A program made the position numbers and the translations under genes. A DNA stretch of 64,000 bases from Nesterenkonia ebinurensis. Its GTDB lineage: Bacteria > Actinomycetota > Actinomycetes > Actinomycetales > Micrococcaceae. The stretch is from positions 62,001-126,000 of the forward strand of contig NZ_VWNF01000032.1 of NCBI RefSeq assembly GCF_008711175.1, read 5' to 3'. The notes beneath the pieces were generated by a model. That model was not told the origin of the DNA. It did not search any database and was given only the letters and a program-made list of their open reading frames with translations. Position 1 is the first letter of the stretch. Each line of letters begins with the position of its first letter. Below are positions 36,895-45,475 of the stretch, piece by piece.

Positions 36895-37452
36895 ATGATC
36901 GCCACCACCGAATGGGTCGAAGATCACTTCATCGCCGGGAACCTCGCACTCGACTTCGCCAACACCGTCTACCGCCGCTGGCCCGAGCCGGGCCCAGACC
37001 TGTTCACCGACACCGAGACACTCAACATCTGGCTCACCCACACCCGCCTGCTCCCCGACGGTGAATCCAGCGTCACCGAAGCGGCTTTAGAGGAAGCCCG
37101 CGCACTGAGAGCGCTGCTATGGACAGTCTTTGACGTCCCCAAGGACGGGCACACCACCATCCCCGCAGAAGCTCTCGCAGGCCTGCTCGACACAGCCCGC
37201 CGCTCGATTGCGAACCTTGCCGTTCATCCTGACGGGTCGACGACTTCGAACGACGCGCGGGGTGCTCTCGCGATCGTGGCGCTGAGCGGCATCACGCTTG
37301 CTCTCAACCCGCCACCGCAGGGCGTGCGCGCCTGTGACCGGTGCGGCTGGTTCTTCATCGACTCTTCCCGGGGCCGCAGGCGCCGGTGGTGCAGCATGAA
37401 GACCTGCGGTAATCAGGCCAAAGCTGCCCGCTACCGCACCACCCACCCATGA
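36895..37452 (+). CDS. CGNR zinc-finger protein with ABATE domain
   Basis: This 185-aa protein has the N-terminal ABATE-like region (NLALDFANTVYRRW) and a C-terminal zinc finger CDRCGWFFIDSSRGRRRRW with CSMKTCGNQ. The family signature is CGNR; here the last residue is Q. Such proteins are probably DNA-binding stress regulators. I chose ATG 36895; a GTG at 36802 in the same frame would overlap the hydrolase. It is likely cotranscribed with the hydrolase. Confidence 0.85.
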   Translation: MIATTEWVEDHFIAGNLALDFANTVYRRWPEPGPDLFTDTETLNIWLTHTRLLPDGESSVTEAALEEARALRALLWTVFDVPKDGHTTIPAEALAGLLDTARRSIANLAVHPDGSTTSNDARGALAIVALSGITLALNPPPQGVRACDRCGWFFIDSSRGRRRRWCSMKTCGNQAKAARYRTTHP

Positions 37453-37516
37453 TGAGCACGCATTCACCTACATGGGGCGAGTTCAAGGCATCATAATGCC
37501 GAAGATGCGCCGCTTT

Positions 37517-37566
37517 AGGTGTGGTTGCCATCTCTCGTACCTCAGCGAGAATGGAAAAGACGCCTC
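37517..37566 (+). repeat. Island boundary motif, copy A
   Basis: About 50 bp match copies at 48,018, 49,926 and 52,203 (shared elements GGTTGCCATCTCTCG, GCCTCG and ATGGAAA). It lies between the CGNR gene and a helicase fragment. Read on the minus strand it looks like a ribosome-binding site plus ATG with a short conserved start, so it may be the cut 5' end of a mobile gene. Confidence 0.5.
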
Positions 37567-37601
37567 GATGTGTGACAAGCATTCACACCGCGGCCTGTGT
37601 T

Positions 37602-37836
37602 AATACCCCGGAGCGCTCGCTGAGGGGCAGATGACCCTTAGTGCCCGCGGGGATGTTCAGCTGCTCATACGGAGACGTGGAGTTCGAGTAGGTCTTCTCC
37701 TCCTCCGGGCACTGGTAGTTGACCGTGGGTGACGCCATCGACGTCGGTGGCCACCAGCACGTCGATCTTGGAGTGCCGTAATGCGCGCAAGCGCCTGCTC
37801 GCATGCCCCTGGGCCAGGGCGCCTGCGGCACCTGAA
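37602..37836 (-). pseudogene. DEAD-box RNA helicase C-terminal fragment (decayed)
   Basis: On the minus strand one frame reads LRALRHSKIDVLVATDV then VDGVTH, which matches helicase motif V but lacks the expected AARGID residues. After a frame change comes VNYQCPEEEKTY (the region before motif VI), fused to a C-terminal-like YSNSTSPYEQLNIPAGTKG. Motif VI HRxGRTGR is absent. Several deletions and at least one frameshift make it non-functional. No N-terminal half is seen, so the piece was cut or imported. Confidence 0.65.
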
Positions 37837-37867
37837 TACCCCAGCCGCTAGATACGCGGGCTGGATG

Positions 37868-38491
37868 CTAGGGCGAAATGAGCGTGAATGTGCTGCTCAA
37901 CTCCTCGCCTGTGGGGTGCACCGTGAGCGATGCACCGTCAGCGTCGACACCGAGATGCCCCGCCTCATTGCTCACGGCCACCTGGTCGGGGCGGTCGAGC
38001 GTCGTCACACTGAACACTTGACTCGCGTCACCGGAATCACAGGTGGCAAGCGAAGGGTCACCGCCGGCCGGCACCGTCAGGCACATCGGCTCGCCGTCGG
38101 TGAGCGCGACGGTGGTGAGCTGGAAGTCGTCTCCGCCGGCCTCCACAGGACCGATGATCCACTGCGCTGGCACCTCGTTGGTTGCGGGATCGGAAACCAA
38201 CGCCACCCCACCCTCGACGGTGGGTGCGAGATAGGTGTCGGCGATCGACTGGATCTCCACCTCCTGGCTGCCGTCGATCAACGTGGCGTCCGCGGCATCC
38301 TCGGTGGGCTCGGGCGACGGGGAAGCCGTCTCCTCCTGGGTCGGCTCTGATGTGGGTGCTGTCGTTTCCGACGTCGGTGATGACGACGGAGATGTGGGGT
38401 TGTCGCCCTCCGCCTCTGGCGAACATCCCGCAAGAGTCAGAGCAATGCCGCATAGGGAGATGGTCAGCAGGGCTCGGGGAGTTGTGCGCAT
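37868..38491 (-). CDS. Secreted lipoprotein of unknown function
   Basis: This 207-aa protein has a lipoprotein signal peptide with lipobox LTLAGC (C23). A Ser/Thr/Pro/Glu-rich linker (about 25-68) and a globular domain with two conserved Cys (PMCLTV, LATCDSG) follow. The pattern of the last domain is reminiscent of a beta-trefoil or ricin-like fold, but this is weak. It lies in the accessory island without an obvious partner. Confidence 0.75.
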   Translation of the reverse strand: MRTTPRALLTISLCGIALTLAGCSPEAEGDNPTSPSSSPTSETTAPTSEPTQEETASPSPEPTEDAADATLIDGSQEVEIQSIADTYLAPTVEGGVALVSDPATNEVPAQWIIGPVEAGGDDFQLTTVALTDGEPMCLTVPAGGDPSLATCDSGDASQVFSVTTLDRPDQVAVSNEAGHLGVDADGASLTVHPTGEELSSTFTLISP

Positions 38492-38554
38492 CAGGTCAGT
38501 ACATCACACCGTCACGGAACGGGATTCGATGACTCAGCCAGGGCAGGGGAACAG

Positions 38555-39133
38555 CTAGCGAAGGCGACCCCGAATGCGGAGCTTGTGGAACTCGACCGGA
38601 TGGGTCATCAACCCGACCAGAATCACCAAGCTTGGCACACCAGCAGTCCATTGCCTGTTCACAGGGCTAGATGCTGACAGGCCGGCCGGGTAGCCGAAGG
38701 GAAGCATGCCCAGCACCGTGTGGGATGCAGGCATCCATCGTTCCGTGGCTGAACGTGTCTTGGCGTAGTCCAGACCGCCGAGAAAGACAGTTCCGAATCC
38801 GTTCTCTGCAGCCCACAGGTAGATGTTCTGGCTCACCAGCCCTGCCTCGAACCAGCAGAAGCGTTCACCCCGACCAGTCTCCTGAACCTCGAAGGCACGG
38901 TCTGCGGCGGTGAGATCGGCCGAAAGTATCAGTATGAGCGGGCACCCTTTCAGCCAGGCCGCGTCGAGCGTGCCTACCGTTAACCCAGCGTGGTGATCAC
39001 CCTGTTCAAATACAGCCAGGGAATGCTCCGCAGGTAGATATCGATAGGTTCCAGGGCTGAGCCCGTCCAAGGTGATCAGCCGAGTCTTGGTCACTCGGAG
39101 ATGAGAGCAGGTGCAGAAGAGTAGATCCATCAC
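38555..39133 (-). CDS. SagB-type nitroreductase-like protein, possibly N-terminally truncated
   Basis: This 192-aa protein matches the middle and end of SagB/ThcOx-type flavin enzymes: GTYRYLPAEHSL, RFCWFEAGLVSQNIYLWAAENGFGTVFLGG and a VLGMLPFGYP-like end. The N-terminal RRSxR flavin-binding part is missing. Another frame just upstream reads SSAPALISE, similar to the usual PSAGALxPLE, so a frameshift may have split the gene. No YcaO, cyclase or peptide precursor is near, so a RiPP role is not supported. Confidence 0.55.
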   Translation of the reverse strand: MMDLLFCTCSHLRVTKTRLITLDGLSPGTYRYLPAEHSLAVFEQGDHHAGLTVGTLDAAWLKGCPLILILSADLTAADRAFEVQETGRGERFCWFEAGLVSQNIYLWAAENGFGTVFLGGLDYAKTRSATERWMPASHTVLGMLPFGYPAGLSASSPVNRQWTAGVPSLVILVGLMTHPVEFHKLRIRGRLR

Positions 39134-39269
39134 TTGCGCGCTTTGCCCAAGCTGTCGCTACCCCTGCTCGCCTGCTTGTACATAGAACAGAGGCAGCGGG
39201 CCAAGCACTCACATCAGAGTCATCCGACCGGCATACTGTTGTCTCGAATCCTTCGCCGCGTGGAAAGGT

Positions 39270-39935
39270 TCAGGGGCGTGGTAGCACGCCCAGCAGCGCC
39301 GAAACCAAAGAGATCCGCAGGGCGTCTTGTAAGTCCAGGTGGAACACGCCGAGTGCAGGTTCCTCTGCGTAGGCGGCAAGAAGACTGGGTGGCGGTGGCA
39401 CGTATGTCGATAGGGCACCGGCCGAGATCAGGCTCATCAAGCAGAATATCTGCGCGTCCTCGCCGAGCTCGGGCATATGCTCACGCATGAGTTCGGCCAT
39501 GGTCTCCAAGTGCGCCAACGAAGAACGTTTGTGCTGCTTGACCGCCTCGACGGAGACGTTGTGCTCGAGGACGCCGCCCTGTGCGGCGAAGAGGTCGCAG
39601 AAGACTGGTCGGCCCGCCAGTGACCGGCTGAGGATCTCGGCCAGTCGACCCGCCCGCACCTCCACGCTCGCTTGGGCCTCGATGCCCGCGGCCAACTCTT
39701 CGGCCAACTCGGTAAGCCAGTCCTGCAGGAAGAGGTCCAGCAGCTCGAGCAGCACAGCCTCGCGCGACTCGAAGTACCGCAGCACGTTCGACTTGGCCAG
39801 ACCCACCCGCCTGCTGAGCTCGTTGAGGCTGACCTCAGCCACAGGCATCTCGTCGAGCATCTCCACCGCGGTGTCCAGGATCGCCCTGCGGCGGATCTCG
39901 CGCTGCTCTTCGCTTCGCGCACGCTGAAAGGTCAC
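39270..39935 (-). CDS. TetR-family regulator (module 2)
   Basis: This 221-aa repressor has a TetR DNA-binding domain (ILDTAVEMLDEMPVAEVSLNELSRRVGLAKSNVLRYF). The GTG start lies 6 bases after TAGACT on the minus strand, so its mRNA is probably leaderless. It is divergent from an SDR gene, and the gap holds three related operator-like palindromes (39,954-40,020), so it should repress itself and the SDR. Confidence 0.92.
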   Translation of the reverse strand: MTFQRARSEEQREIRRRAILDTAVEMLDEMPVAEVSLNELSRRVGLAKSNVLRYFESREAVLLELLDLFLQDWLTELAEELAAGIEAQASVEVRAGRLAEILSRSLAGRPVFCDLFAAQGGVLEHNVSVEAVKQHKRSSLAHLETMAELMREHMPELGEDAQIFCLMSLISAGALSTYVPPPPSLLAAYAEEPALGVFHLDLQDALRISLVSALLGVLPRP

Positions 39936-39953
39936 ACCCCCAGTCTAGCTTAG

Positions 39954-40020
39954 AGACCCCCGGTCCCTTGACATAAGACCGGCAGTCTCTTAATGTGAAG
40001 ACGTAATAGACCGACGGTAT
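39954..40020. promoter_or_regulatory. Triple TetR operator with TTGACA/TAATGT promoter
   Basis: Three related sites are seen: AGACCCCCGGTC (39954-39965), AGACCGGCAGTCT (39976-39988) and AGACCGACGGTAT (40008-40020). The plus-strand promoter TTGACA (39968-39973), 17-bp spacer, TAATGT (39991-39996) has the second site inside its spacer and the third site just after the start point. Site 1 borders the -10 of the divergent regulator. This gives a simple repressor-blocks-polymerase design. Confidence 0.75.
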
Positions 40021-40034
40021 CTTAGGAGAACAGC

Positions 40035-40958
40035 ATGAGCGACAACTGGACAGAACAACACATCCCCGACCAGACAGGTCGGGTGGCGATCGTGACCGGC
40101 GCCAACACCGGTCTGGGCTTCGAAACCGCCCGCGCACTCGCCGCACGCGGTGCCCGGGTGGTCTTGGCGGTCCGTGACGTCGAGAAGGGCGAGCATGCAG
40201 CTGCCCGCATCGGCGGCGAGGTTTCCGTCCAGGCCCTCGACCTGACATCCCTGGACTCAGTCCGCTCTGCGGCCGCCGAGCTGCGCGCAACGCACCCACG
40301 CATCGATCTGCTGATCAACAACGCGGGCGTCATGTACCCACCGAGGAAGACCACCGCCGAGGGCTTCGAGCTGCAGTTCGGCACCAACCACCTCGGCCAC
40401 TTCGTCCTGACCGGCCTGCTACTGGACCGCCTGCTGCCCGTCCTCGGTTCCCGTGTCGTGACGGTCAGCAGCACCGGTCACCGCATCCAGGCCGCCATCC
40501 ACTTCGACGACCTGCACTGGGAACGCTCGTACAGCCGTGTGGGCGCCTATGGGCAGTCCAAGCTCGCCAATCTCATGTTCACCTATGAGCTGCAGCGCCG
40601 CCTTTCGCCGCTTGACACCACCATCTCCGTGGCCGCCCATCCCGGCGTGTCTAATACCGAGCTCATGCGCAACTCGCCCGGCGTATTCCGTGTGCCCGTC
40701 AACTGGCTCGCACCCCTGCTCACCCAGAAGCCTGAGATGGGCGCCCTACCCACCCTCCGAGCGGCCACCGACCCCGCGGTCACCGGCGGTCAGTACTACG
40801 GCCCAGGTGGTCGTGGCGAGGTGCGCGGCCACCCGAAACTGGTCACCTCCAGCCCCGATTCCCACGACCAAGCCGCCCAGCAACACCTCTGGACCGTCTC
40901 CGAAGAACTCACCGGAGTGACATTCCCAGCGATGACCCCACAACAGACGGACTCCTGA
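40035..40958 (+). CDS. Short-chain dehydrogenase/reductase (module 2)
   Basis: This 307-aa SDR has the cofactor motif [12 protein letters not shown] ([11 protein letters not shown]) and the catalytic YGQSK. Length and layout match retinol-dehydrogenase/WW-oxidoreductase-like SDRs. The ATG follows TAGGAGAAC. Its promoter contains TetR operator sites, so it is likely induced by the ligand of the neighbouring regulator. Confidence 0.92.
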   Translation: MSDNWTEQHIPDQTGRVAIVTGANTGLGFETARALAARGARVVLAVRDVEKGEHAAARIGGEVSVQALDLTSLDSVRSAAAELRATHPRIDLLINNAGVMYPPRKTTAEGFELQFGTNHLGHFVLTGLLLDRLLPVLGSRVVTVSSTGHRIQAAIHFDDLHWERSYSRVGAYGQSKLANLMFTYELQRRLSPLDTTISVAAHPGVSNTELMRNSPGVFRVPVNWLAPLLTQKPEMGALPTLRAATDPAVTGGQYYGPGGRGEVRGHPKLVTSSPDSHDQAAQQHLWTVSEELTGVTFPAMTPQQTDS

Positions 40959-41135
40959 GCGACAGTTCTAAGAGAGCGGTGCTAGAGAAATCGCGATAGT
41001 TACGACCGGCTGGCCACAGGCATCTGAAGTCAGCGGTATACAGGACCGAGATGATGATACGTTACGGTGCGTTCGAGCCTCCTACGACTCCGAAAGCACT
41101 CGGAGCTCGCTCAACGCTGGAGCAAGCAGCTCTGC

Positions 41136-41492
41136 TCAGGCGGTGTTGCCAGCGCGTTGGTTGGCAGTTGCGATAATGCTGTCGAGGTGGCTCTTAGCAC
41201 GGGATAGTTCGCTGATTCGTGCCTCCAGGCGCTCCCTGTCTTCGGCGAGCATCTGCCGCTGTTCTTCGTTGGTCGTCCCGGTGCCCATACAGGGCAATAA
41301 GTCAGCAATGCGGCGGCTGTTCAGGCCAGCGGAGTACATCTGTTGGAAGAACAGCACCCTCTCAACTGTGTCGGCTGAATACTCACGTTGGCCGCCAGGG
41401 GTACGGTCGCTTGTGAGTAGTCCCTGTTCCTCGTAGTACCTGATCGCCCGCACACTCACCCCCGTTTGCCGGGCAAGTTCACCGATTCTCAT
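41136..41492 (-). CDS. MerR-family regulator (module 3)
   Basis: This 118-aa regulator starts MRIGELARQTGVSVRAIRYYEEQGLL, the conserved MerR winged helix. The coiled coil and a short C-terminal tail follow, without the Cys ligands of metal-sensing MerR. The frame upstream of ATG 41492 is not conserved. It is divergent from the quinone-oxidoreductase gene. This pairing is common for regulators that sense oxidative or electrophile stress. Confidence 0.9.
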   Translation of the reverse strand: MRIGELARQTGVSVRAIRYYEEQGLLTSDRTPGGQREYSADTVERVLFFQQMYSAGLNSRRIADLLPCMGTGTTNEEQRQMLAEDRERLEARISELSRAKSHLDSIIATANQRAGNTA

Positions 41493-41565
41493 CCGCTCCA
41501 CCTCGTGTCCCTTCTCAAGGCTCTTCCATATTCCTGAACGTTGGTGCACGCCCGTCATCGAAGCC

Positions 41566-41595
41566 TTGCACCTGACGTCAACGTCAGGTTATACC
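41566..41595 (+). promoter_or_regulatory. MerR-type promoter with central dyad
   Basis: TTGCAC (41566-41571) and TATACC (41590-41595) are 18 bp apart. The spacer is filled by ACCTGACGT-CA-ACGTCAGGT, a perfect 9-bp inverted repeat (41570-41589). MerR proteins bind such dyads between -35 and -10 and twist the promoter into an active form. The leader to the next gene would be about 145 nt. Confidence 0.65.
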
Positions 41596-41745
41596 CTGAT
41601 CGAGGTTTAGGGCGACACCTGACCATCCAACTCCTGGATACCGCGACCGGTAAGTCGTGCAGGAGGGCTCATCACGGCTCCTAACCCTATGGAGCGAAGG
41701 TCGCCTTGACGTGACATCAGGAAATGCCCCTCTAAGGAGAACTAC

Positions 41746-42648
41746 ATGCAAGCAGCTCGTTACCACCAATACGGCGGACCGGAGGTCCTCCAGATTGAAG
41801 AAGCCCCGATACCGCCGGTCCCAGCGAATGGAATCCGAATCAAGACTCGAGCGGCGAGCGTGAACCCCGTAGATACCATTTTGCGCGCTGGCCGCGCCCA
41901 GGAACTGATTCCCCTCGAACTTCCTGCCATTCCTGGACGTGATGCGGCCGGCATCGTAGAGGAAGTGGGGGAAGATGTGACAGGAATCCAAATCGGTGAA
42001 TCCGTATTCGGGCTAGGCGGCGTCAGCGACACTACCGCCGAATATTCCGTACTCACAGCCTGGGCCAATATACCGTCGACATGGAGCTTCGAACAGGCCG
42101 CTGCTGCCGGGCTTGCCTCAAATACTGCGGTCCGGGGTTTGGGCTCTTTCGACAGTCTCGATGGGAAGACCATGCTCATCGACGGAGCCGCAGGTTCAGT
42201 AGGGAGTGCAGCGGCCACCATCGCCATTAGCCGAGGAGCGAAGGTGATCGGCACCGCCAACCCAACAAACCACGATTTTCTCGCGTCAATAGGTGTAATC
42301 CCCACTTCATATGGTCCAGGACTTGCAGAACGTGTTGGTGAGATTGTGAAGACAGGCATCGACTTCGCACTGGACACAGCCGGTATGGGCTCCCTCACCG
42401 AACTGGTGAAAATCACAGGTGCACCAGAATGCGTCACCACTGTCGCCGACCAGACGGGACATGCAATCGGTGTTCGAGTGGTCAATGCACAAAACGATTC
42501 TTTGACCCTGGAGGTTGCAGCAGCGCTTGGAGAGACAGGGGTTTACCTGCCACGAGTCGCACAGTCGTTCCCTTTGCAGATGATCGCGGAAGCACATATC
42601 CTCGCCCAGGCCGGAGGAACCCAGGGGAAAGTAGTCGTCACCATCTGA
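41746..42648 (+). CDS. Quinone-oxidoreductase-like MDR protein
   Basis: This 300-aa medium-chain reductase has an N-terminal GroES-like domain (VNPVDTILRAG, IPGRDAAGIVEEVG) and a Rossmann NADPH site (DGAAGSVGSAA). No structural or catalytic zinc ligands are seen, as expected for QOR/zeta-crystallin relatives. AAGGAG precedes the ATG. The base composition is visibly lower in GC than the core genes, which fits recent transfer. A MerR-type promoter lies upstream. Confidence 0.9.
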   Translation: MQAARYHQYGGPEVLQIEEAPIPPVPANGIRIKTRAASVNPVDTILRAGRAQELIPLELPAIPGRDAAGIVEEVGEDVTGIQIGESVFGLGGVSDTTAEYSVLTAWANIPSTWSFEQAAAAGLASNTAVRGLGSFDSLDGKTMLIDGAAGSVGSAAATIAISRGAKVIGTANPTNHDFLASIGVIPTSYGPGLAERVGEIVKTGIDFALDTAGMGSLTELVKITGAPECVTTVADQTGHAIGVRVVNAQNDSLTLEVAAALGETGVYLPRVAQSFPLQMIAEAHILAQAGGTQGKVVVTI

Positions 42649-42811
42649 ACCTGGATGGGGGGTACTCTCCGGCGTTCGGCTGGTCGCCACGAGGTGCGAT
42701 CATCACTTACGAGCGGAAGCCTCAATGACGTCTAAGATCACCAAGGCAGTCGGGAGAAAGCAACCGATATCCACAGCGGACGACCGCCGCCTGAACCCGT
42801 CGTAGTGTCGA

Positions 42812-43711
42812 TCATGGTTGGAGACCAACCATTGAGGCGCTGTCGCTCCACATGGCGTCTCGTGCCTCGTCGTCGCGGGCGAGTTCTGAGGGTTCAAGCC
42901 AGGTGAGTTCATCGTGTCTGACGGCTGCGTAGTAGTGTCCGGCGGGTGGGTGGACCTTCCCAAGCGCGATCGCAGCCAGGTTGCCGCCGGCTGCTTCCCT
43001 GCTGTTGAAGCGGCGTATTAAACGGCGCAACAAGGAGCCGAAGGTTTGCCACATGATTCGACCTATCGTGGGTGCGTTGCGCAGTAGCCCGGTTCCGGGC
43101 GTGGGGCCGGGATCGTATGCCAGGACGGTCAGGTTCTTCGCTGCTGCCTCCGGCTGGATCGCGAGTGCGCGAACGGTCAGAATGTTGCAGAGCTTCGATG
43201 AGGAATAGGCTCTTCCAGCTGCCGTGCGCGGCTTCGCGTCATGCTCTGGGTCCCGCTCGGGATGTGCGAGCAGTTCGGCGTTCGCATGCCGTGGGGGTGG
43301 AACCATCGCTCCCTCCGCTGGGTCATGGGTGCCGCTGGTGGTCAGTACGACCAAGGCATTGGCTGCGAGTCGCGGCAGCAGCAGTCTGGCGAGGAGATAG
43401 TGAGCGAGGTGGTTGACGGCAAAGGCCGTCTCGAAGCCGTCGGAGGTGCGCCCTTCGACATCGGGTGGGTTGACGCCTGCATTGAGGATCAGGGCATCGA
43501 TCTCATCCGAGCCGAGTCTGTCGCTCAGGGCGCTGGCGAAGGACCGTACGCTCGCCAGGCTGGTCAGGTCCAGCGGGACGGCCTCCGCTCCGGCAGGTGC
43601 GGAGCCGCGCGCGCCAAGCAGAAGGCGCGTGTCGGCGGTGGCGAGGAATTCACGCGCGGTCAGCTCGCCGAATCCCGATGTTCCTCCGGTCATCACGATC
43701 GTTCTCATCAA
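42812..43711 (-). CDS. Short-chain dehydrogenase/reductase (module 4)
   Basis: This 299-aa SDR has the motif TGGTSGFG, the NAG-equivalent LILNAGVNPP and the catalytic YSSSK. It is divergent from a TetR gene across a gap with a long inverted repeat. Its stop codon overlaps an 8-bp stem (42814-42832, ATGGTTGG/CCAACCAT) that may terminate transcription. Confidence 0.9.
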   Translation of the reverse strand: MMRTIVMTGGTSGFGELTAREFLATADTRLLLGARGSAPAGAEAVPLDLTSLASVRSFASALSDRLGSDEIDALILNAGVNPPDVEGRTSDGFETAFAVNHLAHYLLARLLLPRLAANALVVLTTSGTHDPAEGAMVPPPRHANAELLAHPERDPEHDAKPRTAAGRAYSSSKLCNILTVRALAIQPEAAAKNLTVLAYDPGPTPGTGLLRNAPTIGRIMWQTFGSLLRRLIRRFNSREAAGGNLAAIALGKVHPPAGHYYAAVRHDELTWLEPSELARDDEARDAMWSDSASMVGLQP

Positions 43712-43730
43712 ATGGGCCCTCCTGGTCGGA

Positions 43731-43781
43731 CTAAGTCGAGCATCGACTCCGTTTACTATAGTGAGTTATCACTCGACTTAG
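43731..43781. promoter_or_regulatory. Operator-like inverted repeat between SDR and TetR (module 4)
   Basis: CTAAGTCGAG (43731-43740) and CTCGACTTAG (43772-43781) are perfect 10-bp inverted copies about 31 bp apart. Between them lies a second small palindrome AGTGAGTTATCACT and an ACTATAGT promoter-like segment. This is the expected site of the divergent TetR repressor. Confidence 0.6.
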
Positions 43782-43876
43782 CAAGCTCATCGGTCTGTTC
43801 GCGGTAGCCTAAGTGACGACGACAGCCGGCTCGGCGCTGCCGCGCGACCGACCGATGTGAAGGATGTGAGTCTCCG

Positions 43877-44479
43877 ATGACGACGGGAGCGCAGGCGGAC
43901 ACCGCTTCCCCGCGGACAGCACAGCGTGCCGACGCGCGCCGCAATCGGGAACGCGTCCTGGACGCCGCTGACGCCGTTTTCTCACAAATCGGCCCAACCG
44001 CTTCCACGGAGGAGGTCGCCCGAAGGGCAGGCGTGTCGATCGGGACAGTGTTTCGGCACTTCCCCACAAAGGAGGCTCTGATCGAAGCCGTCGTGCTCGG
44101 GCGTCTCGAGCAGTTGACTGCCGAAGCCAGAGAGCTCGGCGATGCCGGGGATGCCGACACGGCCTTCATGGCCTTCTTCCACCGCTGGATCGAGCTCTCT
44201 GCGACGAAGCACCAGTTCGCCAGGGCGCTCGCCCACTCCGGAACCGATGTGCAGGAGGTCAGAAGCGCGCATCCCGACGTCGTCCAAGAGCTGCACGATG
44301 CCATAGCCGTGCTGCTGGCCCGTGCTCAGCACGCCGGTAGCATCCGCCGGGACCTCACAGTTTCGGACCTCGTTGCGCTCATGGTCGGGGCCTCCCGCGC
44401 GCACGAGCACATTGGCCCCAACTCGGAGCAGCGCGCACACCTCCTATCGGTGACCATCGACGGCCTGCGACCACGGTGA
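43877..44479 (+). CDS. TetR-family regulator (module 4)
   Basis: This 200-aa repressor has the DNA-binding region VLDAADAVFSQIGPTASTEEVARRAGVSIGTVFRHFPTKE. The C-terminal domain ends in an EHIGPNSEQRAHLLSVTIDGLRP tail like those of the TetR_C SbtR-type group. It is divergent from the module 4 SDR. The gene is followed at once by the remnant of another SDR gene. Confidence 0.9.
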   Translation: MTTGAQADTASPRTAQRADARRNRERVLDAADAVFSQIGPTASTEEVARRAGVSIGTVFRHFPTKEALIEAVVLGRLEQLTAEARELGDAGDADTAFMAFFHRWIELSATKHQFARALAHSGTDVQEVRSAHPDVVQELHDAIAVLLARAQHAGSIRRDLTVSDLVALMVGASRAHEHIGPNSEQRAHLLSVTIDGLRPR

Positions 44480-44494
44480 AGGCTGATGGCGAAT

Positions 44495-44629
44495 CGTAGA
44501 AGCTGGCGGGGCGTGATTCCGCGAGGCGTAGAGCGGTGCGTCTCGGCGACGGCGTGACCAGTCGCTGCAACGGTTCCTCGTGCCAGAGATGACGCTGGTC
44601 GGTTGATTTCTGCGTTTCAACGCGGGGAA
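44495..44629 (-). pseudogene. SDR C-terminal remnant
   Basis: On the minus strand LKRRNQPTSVISGTRNR and, after a frame change, TALRLAESRPASF match the last 40 residues of the intact SDR at 50,695 (LQRKNPPASVISGAGNR and TALRLAETRPASS). No N-terminal part is present. It marks a lost or recombined copy of the module 7 SDR. Confidence 0.65.
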
Positions 44630-44686
44630 CGCTGTCGTGATGCCCCGGATCCCGGCGGCCGCGCCGAAGCTCTTCGCTGGTGCTTT

Positions 44687-45445
44687 TCAGGGGCGGGATC
44701 GGGGACCTTGCACAGGGTCTACCACATAGTGCAGGTCGATACCCGCCAGCGGACTGTTGCCGCCGATAAGCTCGGCGACGTGCACGCCTATGTCACGGGC
44801 CGGTATCCACCCAGGGTCGTCGATGCCCGCGAGCTGCCGGGATCGGGTGCGGATGACACCGAGGATGACCTCGTAGACGCGCGGACCTGCATCCTGAAGT
44901 TCCGCGGCGAGAGTGCGGGTCAGAGACTTCCCGGCTGCGGCGCTCAGGGCGACGCCGGCGTTGCCCGGGAAAGGGATTTCGGCGCTCATCCCGTTGAGTT
45001 GGATCAGGACCCCGCCAGGGGCCACGTGCGGTATGAACGCCCGGTAGAGCCGGAACACTGCGGTGATGTTGGCAGCCAGCAGTTGGTCCCATTCATCATC
45101 GGACAGTGACAGCACAGGCTTCTGTCCCTGGTCTCCCCAGGACGCGACCGCAACGATCACCCCGTCGAAAACACCGTACTTGGCGGCTAGCCGGGTGGCG
45201 GTTTCATCGAGGTCTGGCGCCAGAGCGTCGAGTACCTCCGTGTTGAGCGTGGGAGCTCCGCTGCGTGTGGCAAGGCCTTCAAGATTGGCACTCGACCGGC
45301 CGGCCGCGACCACTGTGGCTCCGAAATGCAACAGCGATTGGACCACTCCTTCTCCGACGCCACCGGCCCCGCCGATGACCGCAATGGAGCGACCCGTGAG
45401 ATCCGTATCTGATTGCGCCCATTGCGGGTGATTCGCTGCTGTCAT
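44687..45445 (-). CDS. Short-chain dehydrogenase/reductase (module 5)
   Basis: This 252-aa SDR has a modified cofactor motif GGAGGVGEG and the segment NITAVFRLYRAFI. The usual YxxxK is absent: the matching region reads GNAGVALSAAAGKSL, which lacks the Tyr. It may therefore be a non-catalytic or atypical SDR. AGGAG precedes the ATG. It is the third gene of a TetR/flavin oxidase/SDR operon, 30 bp after the oxidase. Confidence 0.85.
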   Translation of the reverse strand: MTAANHPQWAQSDTDLTGRSIAVIGGAGGVGEGVVQSLLHFGATVVAAGRSSANLEGLATRSGAPTLNTEVLDALAPDLDETATRLAAKYGVFDGVIVAVASWGDQGQKPVLSLSDDEWDQLLAANITAVFRLYRAFIPHVAPGGVLIQLNGMSAEIPFPGNAGVALSAAAGKSLTRTLAAELQDAGPRVYEVILGVIRTRSRQLAGIDDPGWIPARDIGVHVAELIGGNSPLAGIDLHYVVDPVQGPRSRP

Positions 45446-45475
45446 GGTTGGGGGTCTCCTAGATCTTGCTCAATG

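Noticed and set aside
38555-39133. RiPP (azole peptide) cluster suggested by the SagB-like gene
   Set aside because: No YcaO protein, cyclodehydratase partner, precursor peptide or exporter is found nearby.
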